A stretch of 64,000 nucleotides of DNA from Chelydra serpentina. Its lineage: Eukaryota > Chordata > Testudines > Chelydridae. A model generated the notes under the pieces. The model did no database searches and was not told the DNA's origin. It saw only the letters and a list, made by a program, of their open reading frames with translations. A program made the translations under genes and the position numbers. The stretch covers positions 62,001 through 126,000 of the forward strand of contig JBAIAC010000621.1 of NCBI GenBank assembly GCA_037349315.1, in the 5' to 3' direction. This document shows, piece after piece, positions 29,866 to 42,841 of this stretch (its first letter is position 1; the number at the start of each line of letters is the position of its first letter).

Positions 29866-31195
29866 GTCTCTACCCTGTCCCATGGGAGGGCGGCATGAAG
29901 TGGAGTGAGACGTGCGCGTCATTCTGCAGCCTGGCAGGGTGAGAAGGGCAGTTGTGGAGGTTTCAGAACAGGCTTTAGTTTATTTCATATCACGATCCCC
30001 CGGCCCTTTCCCTGCAGAGACAGCCTAGAGTCTGCCATGCTGAGAAAATGCTCCATCTCTTTATTACAGTGGAGACCTGGCCCCTCCTGCAAGGATAAGC
30101 CCACAGAGACCTTTTTAACCTCCCTTCTCCCTCCCAAAATCCCATAACAAAGCCTCTGAAAACAAGGCTAGAAAAAAGCAGAACCAAAGGATCCACAGTG
30201 GGGGATTCCTTAAGACACTGACCCCACGGCAGGAGGAGGAATAGAGAGTCAGGAACTGGGTTTTTCTCTGTCCGATTCTAATTTTTCCACAAGAAAGTGA
30301 TTTCACCCAGGGTGCAGTAATACATCTGTCTGGGCAGACCAGAGATCTGGAAATCTCTCTCAAAACTCTTCCGTCCCACGGCCCCTTTCAGTCTCTCTTT
30401 CTCCTTCTATCTCCTTTTCCCTGTCCCCTCCCCCTGCCCGTCCTGTAGGAAAGTCCCATTGCTGGGTTGTTTGCTCCCCAAGGCTGGATTTGCTGCTGCA
30501 ATTGCTAATGGGACGAGAAATGAGGGGGGAGGGTCTGTTTGAGTAGAGTCATTTTAAGGCCAGACCCCAGCATTTCCCCTCATTTCTTCCAGTTACCTGG
30601 AATCTCTGGCTCAGAATTTAGTATGAACAGGGCTCAGGGCTGCCCGAGGGGGCTGGTGCCAGCTGGAGAAAGTCATCACCTGGGCCGGGCAGAGAAGACG
30701 GTTTAATTAAGGTCACTTCCCAGCACAGACCCCGCTGGGGGAGCAGCAGCTGCTAAGCCTGGTCGCCCAGATCACGCTGGAGGCTGCAGCGTCTGACCCA
30801 GGAAGCTGAACCCCAATATCCTGAGCAGAGAGGGACAGGGCGTGGGAGCAGCCTTCCCTCCTTGAGCTCTCTGGGGGGAGCAGCTAATGAGAGCCCCTCC
30901 TCACAGGGGGAATTGCTGATCTCATTTGCCCCCCGTCCATCTGGAGTCACTCCTCGTCTGTCCAGGCAGTGACTCTGGATTAACAGTGGTGTCCGTGACA
31001 CCAGGTTTCAGGAAGAACGAGTCCAGAGCGCTGTGGGAGAGACCGTTGTGGGGCAGAGCGAACCCCCTTCCCCCCTCCCGCACCCCCAGATCTAGGACAA
31101 GGACTCGGGGGATGAATTGTCCCAATGGAACCGGACGTTTCCGCAGTTTTCCAGAGGGCAGAAAAGCAGAATCGGTGATGTCACATTCCCATCCC
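29866..31195. other. 5' region of the KRAB-ZNF gene
   Basis: 29930-30195 is the 5' UTR/promoter-proximal segment that recurs inverted at 42555-42830 (for example CCTGGCCCCTCCTGC and GAACAGGCTTTAG). No TATA box is evident. From about 30600 the sequence is unassigned up to the satellite edge at 31196. Confidence 0.55.
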
Positions 31196-34100
31196 CCAGC
31201 CAGGGGCCCCAGACCCCCCCCAGAGCCCAGACCCCCAGCCAGGGGCCTCAGACCCCCCCCCCAGAGCCCAGACCCCCAGCCAGGGGCCCCCGACCCCCCC
31301 CAGAGCCCAGACCCCCAGCCAGGGGCCCCAGACCCACCCAGAGCCCAGACCTCCAGCCAGGGGCCCCAGACCCCCCCAGAGCCCAGACCCCGACCCAGGG
31401 GCCCCAGATCCCACCCCAGAGCCCAGACCCCCAGCCAGGGGCCTCAGACCCCCTCAGGGCCCAGAACCCGAGCCAGGGGCCCCAGACCCCCCCAGAGCCC
31501 AGACCCCCAGGCAGGGCCCCAACCCCACTCCAGAGCCCAGACCCCCAGCCAGGGGCCCCCGACCCCCCCCAGAGCCCAGACCCCCAGCCACGGGCCCCAG
31601 ACCCACCCAGAGCCCAGACCCCCAGCGAGGGGCCCCAGACCCCCCCCAGAGCCCAGACAGGGGCCCCAGACCTCCCCTGAGCCCAGAGCCCCAGCTAGGG
31701 GCCCCAGACCCCCCCAGAGCCCAGACCACCAGCCAGGGGCCCCAGACCCCCCCCAGAGCCCAGCCAACCCCCCCAGAGCCCAGCCACACCCCATAGAGCC
31801 CAGACCCCCAGCCAGAGGCCCCAGACCCCCCACAGAGCCCCGACCCCCAGCCAGGGGCCCCAGACCCGACCAGAGCCCATACCCCGACCCAGGGGCCCCA
31901 GATCCCACCCCAGAGCCCAGACCCACAGCCAGGTGCCCCAGACCCACCCAGAGCCCAGACCCCCTCAGAGCCCAGAACCCGAGCCAGGGGCCCCAGACCC
32001 CCCCAGAGCCCAGACCCCCCAGAGCCCAGACCCCCAGGCAGGGGCCCCAACCCCCTCCAGAGCCCAGACCCCCAGCCAGGGGCCCCCGACCCCCCCCAGA
32101 GCTCAGACCCCCAGCCAGGGGCCCCAGACCCACCCAGAGCCCAGACCCCCAGCCAGGGGCGCCAGACCCCCCCAGAGCCCAGCCCCCAGCGAGGGGCCCA
32201 AGATCCCCCCAGAGCCCAGACCCCCAGCCAGGGGCCCCAGACCCCCCCCAGAGCCCAGACAGGGGCCCCAGACCTCCCCTGAGCCCAGAGCCCCAGCCAG
32301 GGGCCCCAGACCCCCCCCGAGCCCAGACCACCAGCCAGGGGCCCCAGACCCCCCCCAGAGCCCAGCCAACCTCCACAGAGCCCAGCCACCCCCCACAGAG
32401 CCCAGACCCCCAGCCAGAGGCCCCGGACCCCGCACAGAGCCCCGACCCCCAGCCAGGGGCCCCAGACCCACCACAGAGCCCAGCCCCCAGCCAGGGGCCC
32501 TAGACCCCCCCCCAGAGCCCACACCCCCCAGCCAGGGGCCCCAGACCCCCCCCCCAGAGCCCACACCCCCCAGCCAGGGGCCCCAGACCCCCCCCAGAGC
32601 CAGACCCCCAGCCAGGTGCCCCAGACCCCCCCCAGAGCCCAGCCACCCCCCCACAGCGCCCAGCCACCCCCCCCAGAGCCCAGCCCCCAGCCAGGGGCCC
32701 CAGACCCCACCAAGAGCCCAGACCCCCTGCCAGGGGCCCCAGACTCCCCCCAGAGCCCAGCCCCCCTCAGAGCCCAGCCACCCCCCACAGAGCCCAGACC
32801 ACCAGCCAGGGGCTCCAGACACCCCCAGAGCTCAGATCCCCAGCCAGGGGCCCCAGACCCCCCCCAGAGCGCAGACCCCCAGCCACGGGCCCCAGACCCC
32901 CCCCCAGAGCCCAGCCACCCCCCCCCAGAGCCCAGACCCCCAGACAGGGGCCCCAGCCACCCCCCCAGAGCCCAGACCCCCCCAGCCAGGGCCCCAGACC
33001 CCTGAGGCAGGGGCCCCAGACCCACCACAGAGCCCAGACAGCCCAGCCAGGGGCCCCAGAGCCCCCACAGAGCCCACACCCCCCAGCCAGGGGCCCCAGA
33101 CACCCCCATAGCCCACACCCCCCAGCCAGGGGCCCCAGACCCCCCCCCAGAGCCCACACCCCCCAGCCAGGGGCCCCAGACCCCAGCCAGGGGCCCCAGA
33201 CCCCCCCAGAGCCCAGACCCCCAGCCAGGGGCCCCAGACCCCCACTAGACCCCCCCCAGAGACCAGACCCCCAGCCAGGGGCCCCAGACCCCCCCCCAGA
33301 GCCCAGACCCCCAGCCAGGGGCCCCAGACCACCAGCCAGGGGCCCCAGACCCCCCCAGAACCCAGCCACCCCCCACAGCGCCCAGCCCCCCCTCAGAGCC
33401 CAGACCCCCAGCCAGGGGCCCCAGACCCCCCCAGAGCCCAGACCCCAGGCCAGGGGCCCAAGACCACCCCCAGAGCCCAGCCCCTAGCCAGGGGCCCCAG
33501 AACCCCCCAGAGCCCAGTCCCCAGCCAGGGGCCCCAGACCTCCCCAGAGCCCAGACCCCAGCCAGGGCCCCAGACCCCCCCGAGAGCCCACACCCCCCCA
33601 GCCAGGGGCCCAGACCCCCCCAGAGCCCAGCCACCCCCCACAGCGCCCAGCCACCCCCCTCAGAGCCCAGACCCCGAGCCAGGGGCTCCAGACCCCCCAA
33701 GAGCCCAGACCCCCAGCCAGGGGCCCCAGACCACCCCCAGAGTCCAGACACCCAGCCAGGGGCCCCAGACGCCCCCCCAGAGCCCAGACCCCCAGCCAGG
33801 GCCCCAGACCCCGCCCCCCAGAGCCCAGAGCCCCAGCCAGGGGCCCCAGCCCCCCCCAGAGCCCAGCCCCCCCCAGACCAGGGGGGCCCCAGACCCCCCC
33901 CAGAGCCCAGCCCCCCAGCCAGGGGCCCCAGAACCCCCCAAGCCCAGACCCCCAAGCCAGGGGCCCCAGACCCCCCACAGAGCCCAGCCCCCAAACCAGG
34001 GGCCCCAGACCACCCCCCCAGAGCACAGCCCCCCAGCAAGGGACCCCAGACCCCGCCCAGAGCACAGCCCCCCAGCCAGGGGCCCCAGACGGCCGCAGAG

Positions 34101-37100
34101 CCCCCCCCAGAGCCGAGACCCCCAGCCAGGGGCCCCAGACCCCACCCAGAGCCCAGCCCCCCAGCCAGGGGCCCCAGACCCCCGCAGAGCCCAGCCACCC
34201 CCCTCCAGAGCCCAGCCACCCCCCCCAGAGCCGAGACCCTCAGCCAGGGGCCCCAGACCCACAAAGAGCCCAGACCCCCAGCCAGGGGCCCCAGACCTGC
34301 CCAGAGCCCAGACCTCCAGCCAGGGGCCCCAGACCCCACCCCTGAGCCCAGACCCCAGCCAGGGGCCCCAGACCCCCCCAGAGCCCAGACCACCAGCCAG
34401 GGGCCCCAGACCCACCCAGAGCCCAGACTCCCAGCCAGGGGCCCCAGACCCCCCCAGAGCACAGCCCCCAGCCAGGGACCCCAGATCCCACCAGAGCCCA
34501 GACCCCCAGCCAGGGGCCCCAGACCCCCCCCCAGAGCCCAGACAGGGACCCCAGACCCCCCCTGAGCCCAGACCCCCAGCCAGGGGCCTCAGACCACCCC
34601 CAGAGCCCAGGCCCTAGCAGGGGCCCCAGACCCCCCAAGAGCCCAGACCCCCCAGAACCCACCCGCCCAGCCAGGGGCCCCAGACCTCCCAGAGCCCAGA
34701 CCCCCAGCCAGGAGCCCCAGACCCCCCCCAGAGCCCAGCCCCTAGCCAGGGCCCCCAGACCCCCCCAGAGCCCAGACCCCCAGCCAGGGGCCCCAGACCC
34801 CCCAGAGCCCAGACCCCCAGCCAGGGGCTCCAGACCCCCCCAGAGTCCAGACCCCCAGCCAGGGGCCCCAGACCCCCCCCCCGAGCCCAGCCCCGAACCA
34901 GGAGCCCCAGACTCCCCCAGAGCCCACACCCCCAGCCAGGGACCCCAGAGCCCCCCCAGAGCCCAGACCCGCAGCCAGGGGCCCCCGACCCCCCCCCCAG
35001 AGCCCAGACCCCCAGCCAGGGGCCCCAGACCCACCCAGAGCCCAGACCTCCAGCCAGGGGCCCCAGACCCCCCCAGAGCCCAGACCCCGACCCAGGGGCC
35101 CCAGATCCCACCCCAGAGCCCAGACCCACAGCCAGGGACCACAGACCCACCCAGAGCCCAGACCCCCTCAGAGCCCAGAACCCAAGCCAGGGGGCCCCAG
35201 ACCCCCCAGAGCCCAGACCCCCCCAGAGCCCAGACCCCCAGGCAGGGGCCCCAACCCCCCTCCAGAGCCCAGACCCCAGCCAGGGGCCCCCGACCCCCCC
35301 AGAGCCCATACCCCCAGCCAGGGGCCCCAGACCCACCCAGAGCCCAGACCCCCAGCCAGGGGCACCAGACCCCCCCAGAGCCCAGCCCCCAGCGAGGGGC
35401 CCAAGATCCCCCAGAGCCCAGACCCCCAGCCAGGGGCCCCAGACCCCCCCCAGAGCCCAGACAGGGGCCCCAGACCTCCCCTGAGCCCAGAGCCCCAGCT
35501 AGGGGCCCCAGACCCCCCCAGAGCCCAGACCACCAGCCAGGGGCCCCAGACCCCCCCCCCAGAGCCCAGCCAACCCCCCCAGAGCCCAGCCACCCCCCAC
35601 AGAGCCCAGACCCCCAGCCAGGGGCCCCAGACCCGCCCAGAGCCCATACCCCGACCCAGGGGCCCCAGATCCCACCCCAGAGCCCAGACCCACAGCCAGG
35701 TGCCCCAGACCCACCCAGAGCCCAGACCCCCTCAGAGCCCAGAACCCGAGCCAGGGGCCCCAGACCCCCCCAGAGCCCAGACCCCCCAGAGCCCAGACCC
35801 CCAGAGCCCAGACCCCCAGGCAGGGGCCCCAACCCCCCTCCAGAGCCCAGACCCCCAGCCAGGGGCCCCCGACCCCCCCAAGAGCCCAGACCCCCAGCCA
35901 GAGGCCCCAGACCCACCCAGAGCCCAGACCCCCAGCCAGGGGCGACAGACCCCACCAGAGCCCAGCCCCCAGCGAGGGGCCCAAGATCCCCCCAGAGCCC
36001 AGACCCCCAGCCAGGGGCCCCAGACCCCCTCCCCCCAGAGCCCCAGACAGGGGCCCCAGACCTCCCCTGAGCCCAGCGCCCCAGCCAGGGGCCCCAGACC
36101 CCCCCAGAGCCAGCCACCCCCCACAGCGCCCAGCCACCCCCCTCAGAGCCCAGACCCCGAGCCAGGGGCTCCAGACCCCCCAAGAGCCCAGACCCCCAGC
36201 CAGGGGCCCCAGACCACCCCCAGAGTCCAGACACCCAGCCAGGGGCCCCAGACGGCCCCCCCAGAGCCCAGACCCCCAGCCAGGGGCCCCAGACCCCGCC
36301 CCCCAGAGCCCAGAGCCCCAGCCAGGGGCCCCAGCCCCCCCCAGAGCCCAGCCCCCAGCCAGGGGCCCCAGACCCCCCCCAAGCCCAGACCCCCAAGCCA
36401 GGGGCCCCAGACCCCCCACAGAGCCCAGCCCCCAAACCAGGGGCCCCAGACCACCCCCCCAGAGCACAGCCCCCAGCAAGGGACCCCAGACCCCGCCCAG
36501 AGCACAGCCCCCCAGCCAGGGGCCCCAGACGGCCGCAGAGCCCCCCCCCAGAGCCGAGACCCCCAGCCAGGGGCCCCAGACCCCACCCAGAGCCCAGCCC
36601 CCCAGCCAGGGGCCCAGACCCCGCAGAGGCCAGCCACCCCCCCTCCAGAGCCCAGCCACCCCCCCAGAGCCGAGACCCTCAGCCAGGGGCCCCAGACCCA
36701 CAAAGAGCCCAGACCCCCAGCCAGGGGCCCCAGACCCGCCCAGAGCCCAGACCTCCAGCCAGGGGCCCCAGACCCCACCCCTGAGCCCAGACCCCAGCCA
36801 GGGGCCCCAGACCCCCCCAGAGCCCAGACCCCCAGCCAGGGGCCCCAGACCCACCCAGAGCCCAGACTCCCAGCCAGGGGCCCCAGACCCCCCCAGAGCA
36901 CAGCCCCCAGATAGGGACCCCAGATCCCACCAGAGCCCAGACCCCCAGCCAGGGGCCCCAGACCCCCCCCCCAGAGCCCAGACAGGGACCCCAGACCCCC
37001 CTGAGCCCAGACCCCCAGCCAGGGGCCTCAGACCACCCCCAGAGCCCAGGCCCTAGCCAGGGGCCCCAGACCCCCCAAGATCCCAGACCCCCCCAGAACC

Positions 37101-40100
37101 CAGCCCCCAGCCAGGGGCCCCAGACCTCCCCAGAGCCCAGACCCCCAGCCAGGAGCCCCAGACCCCCCCAGAGCCCAGCCCCTAGCCAGGGCCCCCAGAC
37201 CCCCCCAGAGCCCAGACCCCCAGCCAGGGGCCCCAGACCCCCCAGAGCCCAGACCCCCAGCCAGGGGCTCCAGACCCCCCCAGAGTCCAGACCCCCAGCC
37301 AGGGGCCCCAGACCCCCCCCCGAGCCCAGCCCCGAGCCAGGAGCCCCAGACCCCCCCCAGAGCCCACACCCCCAGCCAGGGTCCCCAGAGCCCCCCCAGA
37401 GCCCAGACCCGCAGCCAGGGGCCCCCGACCCCCCCCCAGAGCCCAGACCCCCAGCCAGGGGCCCCAGACCCACCCAGAGCCCAGACCTCCAGCCAGGGGC
37501 CCCAGACCCCCCCAGAGCCCAGACCCCGACCCAGGGGCCCCAGATCCCACCCCAGAGCCCAGACCCACAGCCAGGGACCACAGACCCACCCAGAGCCCAG
37601 ACCCCCTCAGAGCCCAGAACCCGAGCCAGGGGCCCCAGACCCCCCCAGAGCCCAGACCCCCCCAGAGCCCAGACCCCAGCCAGGGGCCCCCGACCCAACC
37701 AGAGCCCAGACCCCCAGCCAGGGGCACCAGACCCCCCAGAGCCCAGCCCCCAGCGAGGGGCCCAAGATCCCCCCAGAGCCCAGACCCCCAGCCAGGGGCC
37801 CCAGACCCCCCCCAGAGCCCAGACAGGGGCCCCAGACCTCCCCTGAGCCCAGAGCCCCAGCTAGGGGCCCCAGACCCCCCCAGAGCCCAGACCACCAGCC
37901 AGGGGCCCCAGACCCCCCCCCCCAGAGCCCAGCCAACCCCCCCAGAGCCCAGCCACCCCCACAGAGCCCAGACCCCCAGCCAGAGGCCCCAGACCCCCCA
38001 CAGAGCCCCGACCCCCAGCCAGGGGCCCCAGACCCGCCCAGAGCCCATACCCCGACCCAGGGGCCCCAGATCCCACCCCAGAGCCCAGACTCACAGCCAG
38101 GTGCCCCAGACCCACCCAGAGCCCAGACCCCCTCAGAGCCCAGAACCCGAGCCAGGGGCCCCAGACCCCCCCAGAGCCCAAACCCCCAGAGCCCAGACCC
38201 CCAGGCAGGGGCCCCAACCCCCCTCCAGAGCCCAGACCCCCAGCCAGGGGCCCCCGACCCCCCCCAGAGCCCAGACCCCCAGCCAGGGGCCCCAGACCCA
38301 CCCAGAGCCCAGACCCCCAGCTAGGGGCACCAGACCCCCCAGAGACCAGCCCCCAGCGAGGGGCCCAAGATCCCCCCAGAGCCCAGACCCCAGCCAGGGG
38401 CCCCAGACCCCCCCCCCCAGAGCCCAGACAGGGGCCCCAGAACTTCCCTGAGCCCAGAGCCCCAGCCAGGGGCCCCAGACCCCCCCAGAGCCCAGACCAC
38501 CAGCCAGGGGCCCCAGACCCCCCCCAGAGCCCAGCCAACCCCCACAGAGCCCAGCCACCTCCCACAGAGCCCAGACCCCCAGCCAGAGGCCCAGACCCCC
38601 CACAGAGCCCCGACCCCCAGCCAGGGGCCCCAGACCCACCACAGAGCCCAGCCCCAAGCCAGGGGCCCTAGACTCCCCCCCCAGAGCCCACACCCCCCAG
38701 CCAGGGGCCCCAGACCCCCCCCCAGAGCCCACACCCTCCAGCCAGGGGCCCCAGACCCCCCCAGAGCCCAGCCCCCCAGCCAGGTGCCCCAGACCCCCCC
38801 AGAGCCCAGCCACCCCCCCACAGCGCCCAGCCACCCCCCCCAGAGCCCAGCCCCCAGCCAGGGGCCCCAGACCCCACCAAGAGCCCAGACCCCCTGCCAG
38901 AGGCCCCAGACTCCGCCCAGAGCCCAGCCCCCCCTCAGAGCCCAGCCACCCCCCACAGAGCCCAGACCACCAGCCAGGGGCTCCAGACACCCCCAGAGCT
39001 CAGATCCCCAGCCAGGGGCCCCAGACCGCCCCCAGAGCACAGACCCCCAGCCACGGGCCCCAGACCCCCCCCCAGAGCCCAGCCACCCCCCCCAGAGCCC
39101 AGACCCCCAGCCAGGGGCCCCAGCCACCCCCCCAGAGCCCAGACCCCCCGAGCCAGGGGCCCCAGACCCCCCCCAGACCCCAGACCCCCAAGGCAGGGGC
39201 CCCAGACCCACCACAGAGCCCAGACAGCCCAGCCAGGGGCCCCAGAGCCCCCACAGAGCCCACCCCCCCCAGCCAGGGGCCCCAGACACCCCCATAGCCC
39301 ACACCCCCCAGCCAGGGGCCCCAGACCCCCCCCAGAGCCCACACCCCCCAGCCAGGGGCCCCAGACCCCAGCCAGGGGCCCCAGACCCCCCCCAGAGCCC
39401 AGACCCCCAGCCAGGGGCCCCAGACCCCCCCTAGACCCCCCAGAGACCAGACCCCCAGCCAGGGGCCCCAGACACCCCCCAGAGCCCACACCCCCAGCCA
39501 GGGGCCCCAGACCACCAGCCAGGGGCCCCAGACCCCCCCAGAACCCACCCCCCCCCCAGAGCGCCCAGCCCCCCCCTCAGAGCCCAGACCCCCAGCCAGG
39601 GGCCCCAGACCCCCCCAGAGCCAGACCCCCAGCCAGGGGCCCAGACCTCCCCCAGAGTCAGACACCCAGCCAGGTCCCCAGACGCCCCCCCAGAGCCCAG
39701 ACCCCCAGCCAGGGGTCCCAGACCCCGCCCCCAGAGCCCAGAGCCCCAGCCAGGGGCCCCAGCCCCCCCCAGAGCCCAGCCCCCCAGCAAGGGGCCCAGA
39801 CCCCCCCCAGAGCCCAGCCCCCAGCCAGGGGCCCCAGACCCCCCCCAAGCCCAGACCCCCAAGCCAGGGGCCCCAGACCCCCACAGAGCCCTGCCCCCAA
39901 ACCAGGGGCCCCAGACCACCCCCCCAGAGCACAGCCCCCAGCAAGGGACCCCAGACCCCGCCCAGAGCACAGCCCCCAGCCAGGGGCCCCAGACCCCCGC
40001 AGAGCACAGCCACCCCCCCAGAGCCGAGACCCTCAGCCAGGGGCCCCAGACCCACAAAGAGCCAAGACCCCCAGCCAGGGGCCCCAGACCCGCCCAGAGC

Positions 40101-41672
40101 CCGGACCTCCAGCCAGGGGCCCCAGACCCCATCCCTGAGCCCAGACCCCAGCCAGGGGCCCCAGACTCCCCCAGATCCCAGACCCCCAGCCAGGGGCCCC
40201 AGACTCCCCCAGAGCCCAGACCCCCATCCAGGGCCCCCGACCACCCCCAGAGCCCAGACCCCTAGCCAGGGGCCCCAGACCCACCCAGAGCCCAGACTCC
40301 CAGCCAGGGGCCCCAGACCCCCCCAGAGCACATCCCCCAGCCAGGGACCCCAGATCCCACCAGAGCCCAGACCCTCAGCCAGGGGCCTCAGACCACCCCC
40401 AGAGCCCAGGCCCTAGCCAGGGGCCCCAGACCCCCCCAGAGCCCAGACCCCCCCAGAACCCAGCCACCAGCCAGGGGCTCCAGACCCCCCCCAGAGACCG
40501 TCCCCCAGCCAGGGGCCCCAGACCCCCCCAGAGCCCAGACCCCCAGCCAGGGGCCCCAGACGCCCCCCAGAGCCCAGACCCCCAGCCAGGGGCCCCAGAC
40601 CACCCAGAGCCCAGACCCCCAGCCAGGGGCCCCAGACCCCCCCCAGAGCCCAGACCCCGAGCCAGGGGCCCCAGACCCCCAGCCGGGGGCCCCAGACCCC
40701 CCCAGAGCCCAGACCCCCAGCCAGGGGCCCCAGACCCCAGCCAGGGGCCCCAGACCCCCCCAGAGCCCAGACCCCCAGCCAGGGGCCCCAGACCACCCTC
40801 AGAGCCCAGCCCCTAGCCAGGGGCCCCAGAACCCCCCAGAGCCCAGCCCCCAGCCAGGGGCCCCAGACCTCCCCAGAGCCCAGACCCCCAGCCAGGGGCC
40901 CCAGACCCCCCCCAGACCCCACACCCCCCCAGTCAGGGGCCCCATACCCCCCCAGAGCCCAGCCACCCCCCACAGCGCCCAGCCACCCCCCTCAGAGCCC
41001 AGACCCCGAGCCAGGGGCTCCAGACCCCTCAAGAGCCCAGACCCCCAGCCAGGGGCCCCAGACCACCCCCAGAGTCCAGACACCCAGCCAGGGGCCCCAG
41101 ACGCCCCCCCAGAGCCCAGACCCCCAGCCAGGGGCCCCAGACCCCGCCCCCCAGAGCCCAGCGCCCCAGCTAGGGGCCCCAGCCCCCCCCAGAGCCCAGC
41201 CCCCCAGCCAGGGGCCCCAGACCCCCCCCGAGCCCAGACCCCAAGCCAGGGCCCCAGACCCCCCACAGAGCCCAGCCCCAAGCCAGGGGCACCAGACCAC
41301 CCCCCCCAGAGCACAGCCCCCCAGCAAGGGACCCCAGACCCCTCCCAGAGCACAGCCCCTCAGCCAGGGGCCCCAGACGGCCGCAGAGCCCCCCCCCCAG
41401 AGCCGAGACCCCCAGCCAGGGGCCCCAGACCCCCCCAGAGCCCAGCCCCCAGCCAGGGGCCCCAGACCCCCGCAGAGCCCAGCCACCCCCCCCAGAGCCC
41501 AGCCACCCCCCCCAGAGCCGAGACCCTCAGCCAGGGGCCCCAGACCCACAAAGAGCCCAGACCCCCAGCCAGGGGCCCCAGACCCGCCCAGAGTCCAGAC
41601 CTCCAGCCAGGGGCCCCAGACCCACCCAGAGCCCAGACCCCCCCTGAGCCCAGACCCTCAGCCAGTGGCCCC
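31196..41672. repeat. C-rich 38-bp satellite array
   Basis: About 275 tandem copies of a 38-bp unit built on CCAGCCAGGGGCCCCAGACC followed by a C run and AGAGCCCAGA. Units vary from about 30 to 45 bp. Each carries the palindrome GGGGCCCC. Segments repeat at a higher order: marker variants recur about 2.4 kb apart (34586/37023; 34547/36983; 33652/36136) and some about 0.6 kb apart (31656/32258; 35458/36048; 37822/38428). Three 38-bp units equal 38 codons, which explains the long Pro/Arg/Gln-rich and Gly/Trp-rich open frames. These are not genes. Confidence 0.95.
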
Positions 41673-41814
41673 AGAGCCCTTCAGGCGCGCCAGGAACTAC
41701 ATCCCCAGCCTGCACCGGGAGCCGCTTCCGCCCTCTTCAGCCCAGCTCAGGAGCGTGTTAAGCAGTTGTTACTGCGCATGCTCAATGCTAGCCGGGAGAA
41801 CAAAGCCGATTCCC

Positions 41815-42390
41815 CGGGGGCGGGGCAGCTCCTGGGGGCGGGGCCTGCCACAGGCCGGGGGCGGGGCAGCTCCTGGGGGCGGGGCTCTGGCACAGCCCGG
41901 GGGCGGGGCAGCTCATGGGGGGCGGGGCTCTGGCACAGGCCGAGGGCGGGGCAGCGCCTGGGGGCGGGGCTTTGTCACAGCCCGGGTGCGGGGCAGCTCC
42001 TGGGGGCGGGGCTCTGTGACAGCGCGGGGGCGGGGCTGCGCCTGGGGGCGGGGCAGTGCCTGGGGGCGGGGCTCAGGGCAGCTCCTGGGGGCGGGGCAGC
42101 GTCTGGGGGCCGGGTTCTGGCACAGCCCGCGGGCGGGTCAGTTCCGGGGGCGGGGCTCTGGCACAGCCCGGGGGCGGGGCAGTTCCTGGGGGCGGGGCTC
42201 TCCCTCCATTGTGAGCCGGGGGGCGGGACTTGGGACCCATTGGGAGCCGGGGGCGGGGTAGCTCCTGGGGGCGGGGCTCTGGCACAGCCCGGGGGCGGGG
42301 CAGCTCCTGGGGGCGGGGCTCTGGCACAGCCCGGGGGCGGGGCAGTGCCTGGGGGCGGGGCTCTGGCTCCATTGGTAGCCGGTGGCGGGG
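41815..42390. repeat. 42-bp minisatellite made of GC boxes
   Basis: Tandem units of about 42 bp built from GGGGGCGGGGCAGCTCCTG and GGGGCGGGGCTCTGGCACAG. About twenty GGGCGGGGC sequences (the Sp1/KLF GC-box core) occur in 575 bp. Three CCATTG(T/G)GAGCCG-type variants are present, two containing ATTGG (inverted CCAAT). It lies just upstream of the plus-strand KRAB copy, so it may act as, or derive from, that copy's promoter (inference). Confidence 0.9.
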
Positions 42391-42554
42391 CTGAGCAGCG
42401 GCTCCTTGGGGGGTCCCGTGTCACCCCCCAAAGGGGGTCGGGGTTGGGGGGGCTGTTTGGGGAGCCCCGAGACGTGGCTGGCTCAGGGGTGGCGATGGGG
42501 CGGCTGTTCTCTGCCAGCAGCAGGGCTTGGCCGGGGCCCAGGAGGGAACAGGAG
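42391..42554. other. no gene seen
   Basis: G-rich transition between the GC-box array and the inverted KRAB-locus arm. Confidence 0.4.
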
Positions 42555-42830
42555 GAGCCGGTGTCCCCTATGGAGCCTGCCCAGCCCCTTTGCTTCTGCT
42601 CCTTTCTAGCGTTTCCTTCACAGACTTTATTACTGGGGAGGCTGGAAAATGTCTCTGGGCTCAGCCCCGGCAGGAGGGGCCAGGTCCCCACTGGAGTAAA
42701 GAGATGACGCTTTTCCCCAGCATGGCAGAATGTCGGGTGTGTGTCTGCAGGGAAAGGGCCTGGGGGGATCGTGACGTGAAATTAACTAAACCCTGTTCTG
42801 CAACCTCCACAACTTTCTGCTCTCGCCCCC
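42555..42830 (+). pseudogene. inverted copy of the KRAB-ZNF 5' UTR region
   Basis: TTCTGCTCCTTTCTAGCGTT, GGAGGGGCCAGGTCCCCACT and CCCTGTTCTGCAACCTCCAC correspond, on the opposite strand, to 30195-29930. The homology stops where the next minisatellite begins, before the position where the MAAEEPVQ exon would be expected; that exon is not found in this arm. Confidence 0.8.
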
Positions 42831-42841
42831 AACGAACAAGC

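Noticed and set aside
30926..41680. Pro/Arg-rich and Gly/Trp-rich frames of up to 731 codons in the C-rich satellite, resembling collagen-like or silk-like proteins
   Set aside because: The period is exactly three 38-bp units read in successive phases, and frames are open on both strands. This is satellite DNA.
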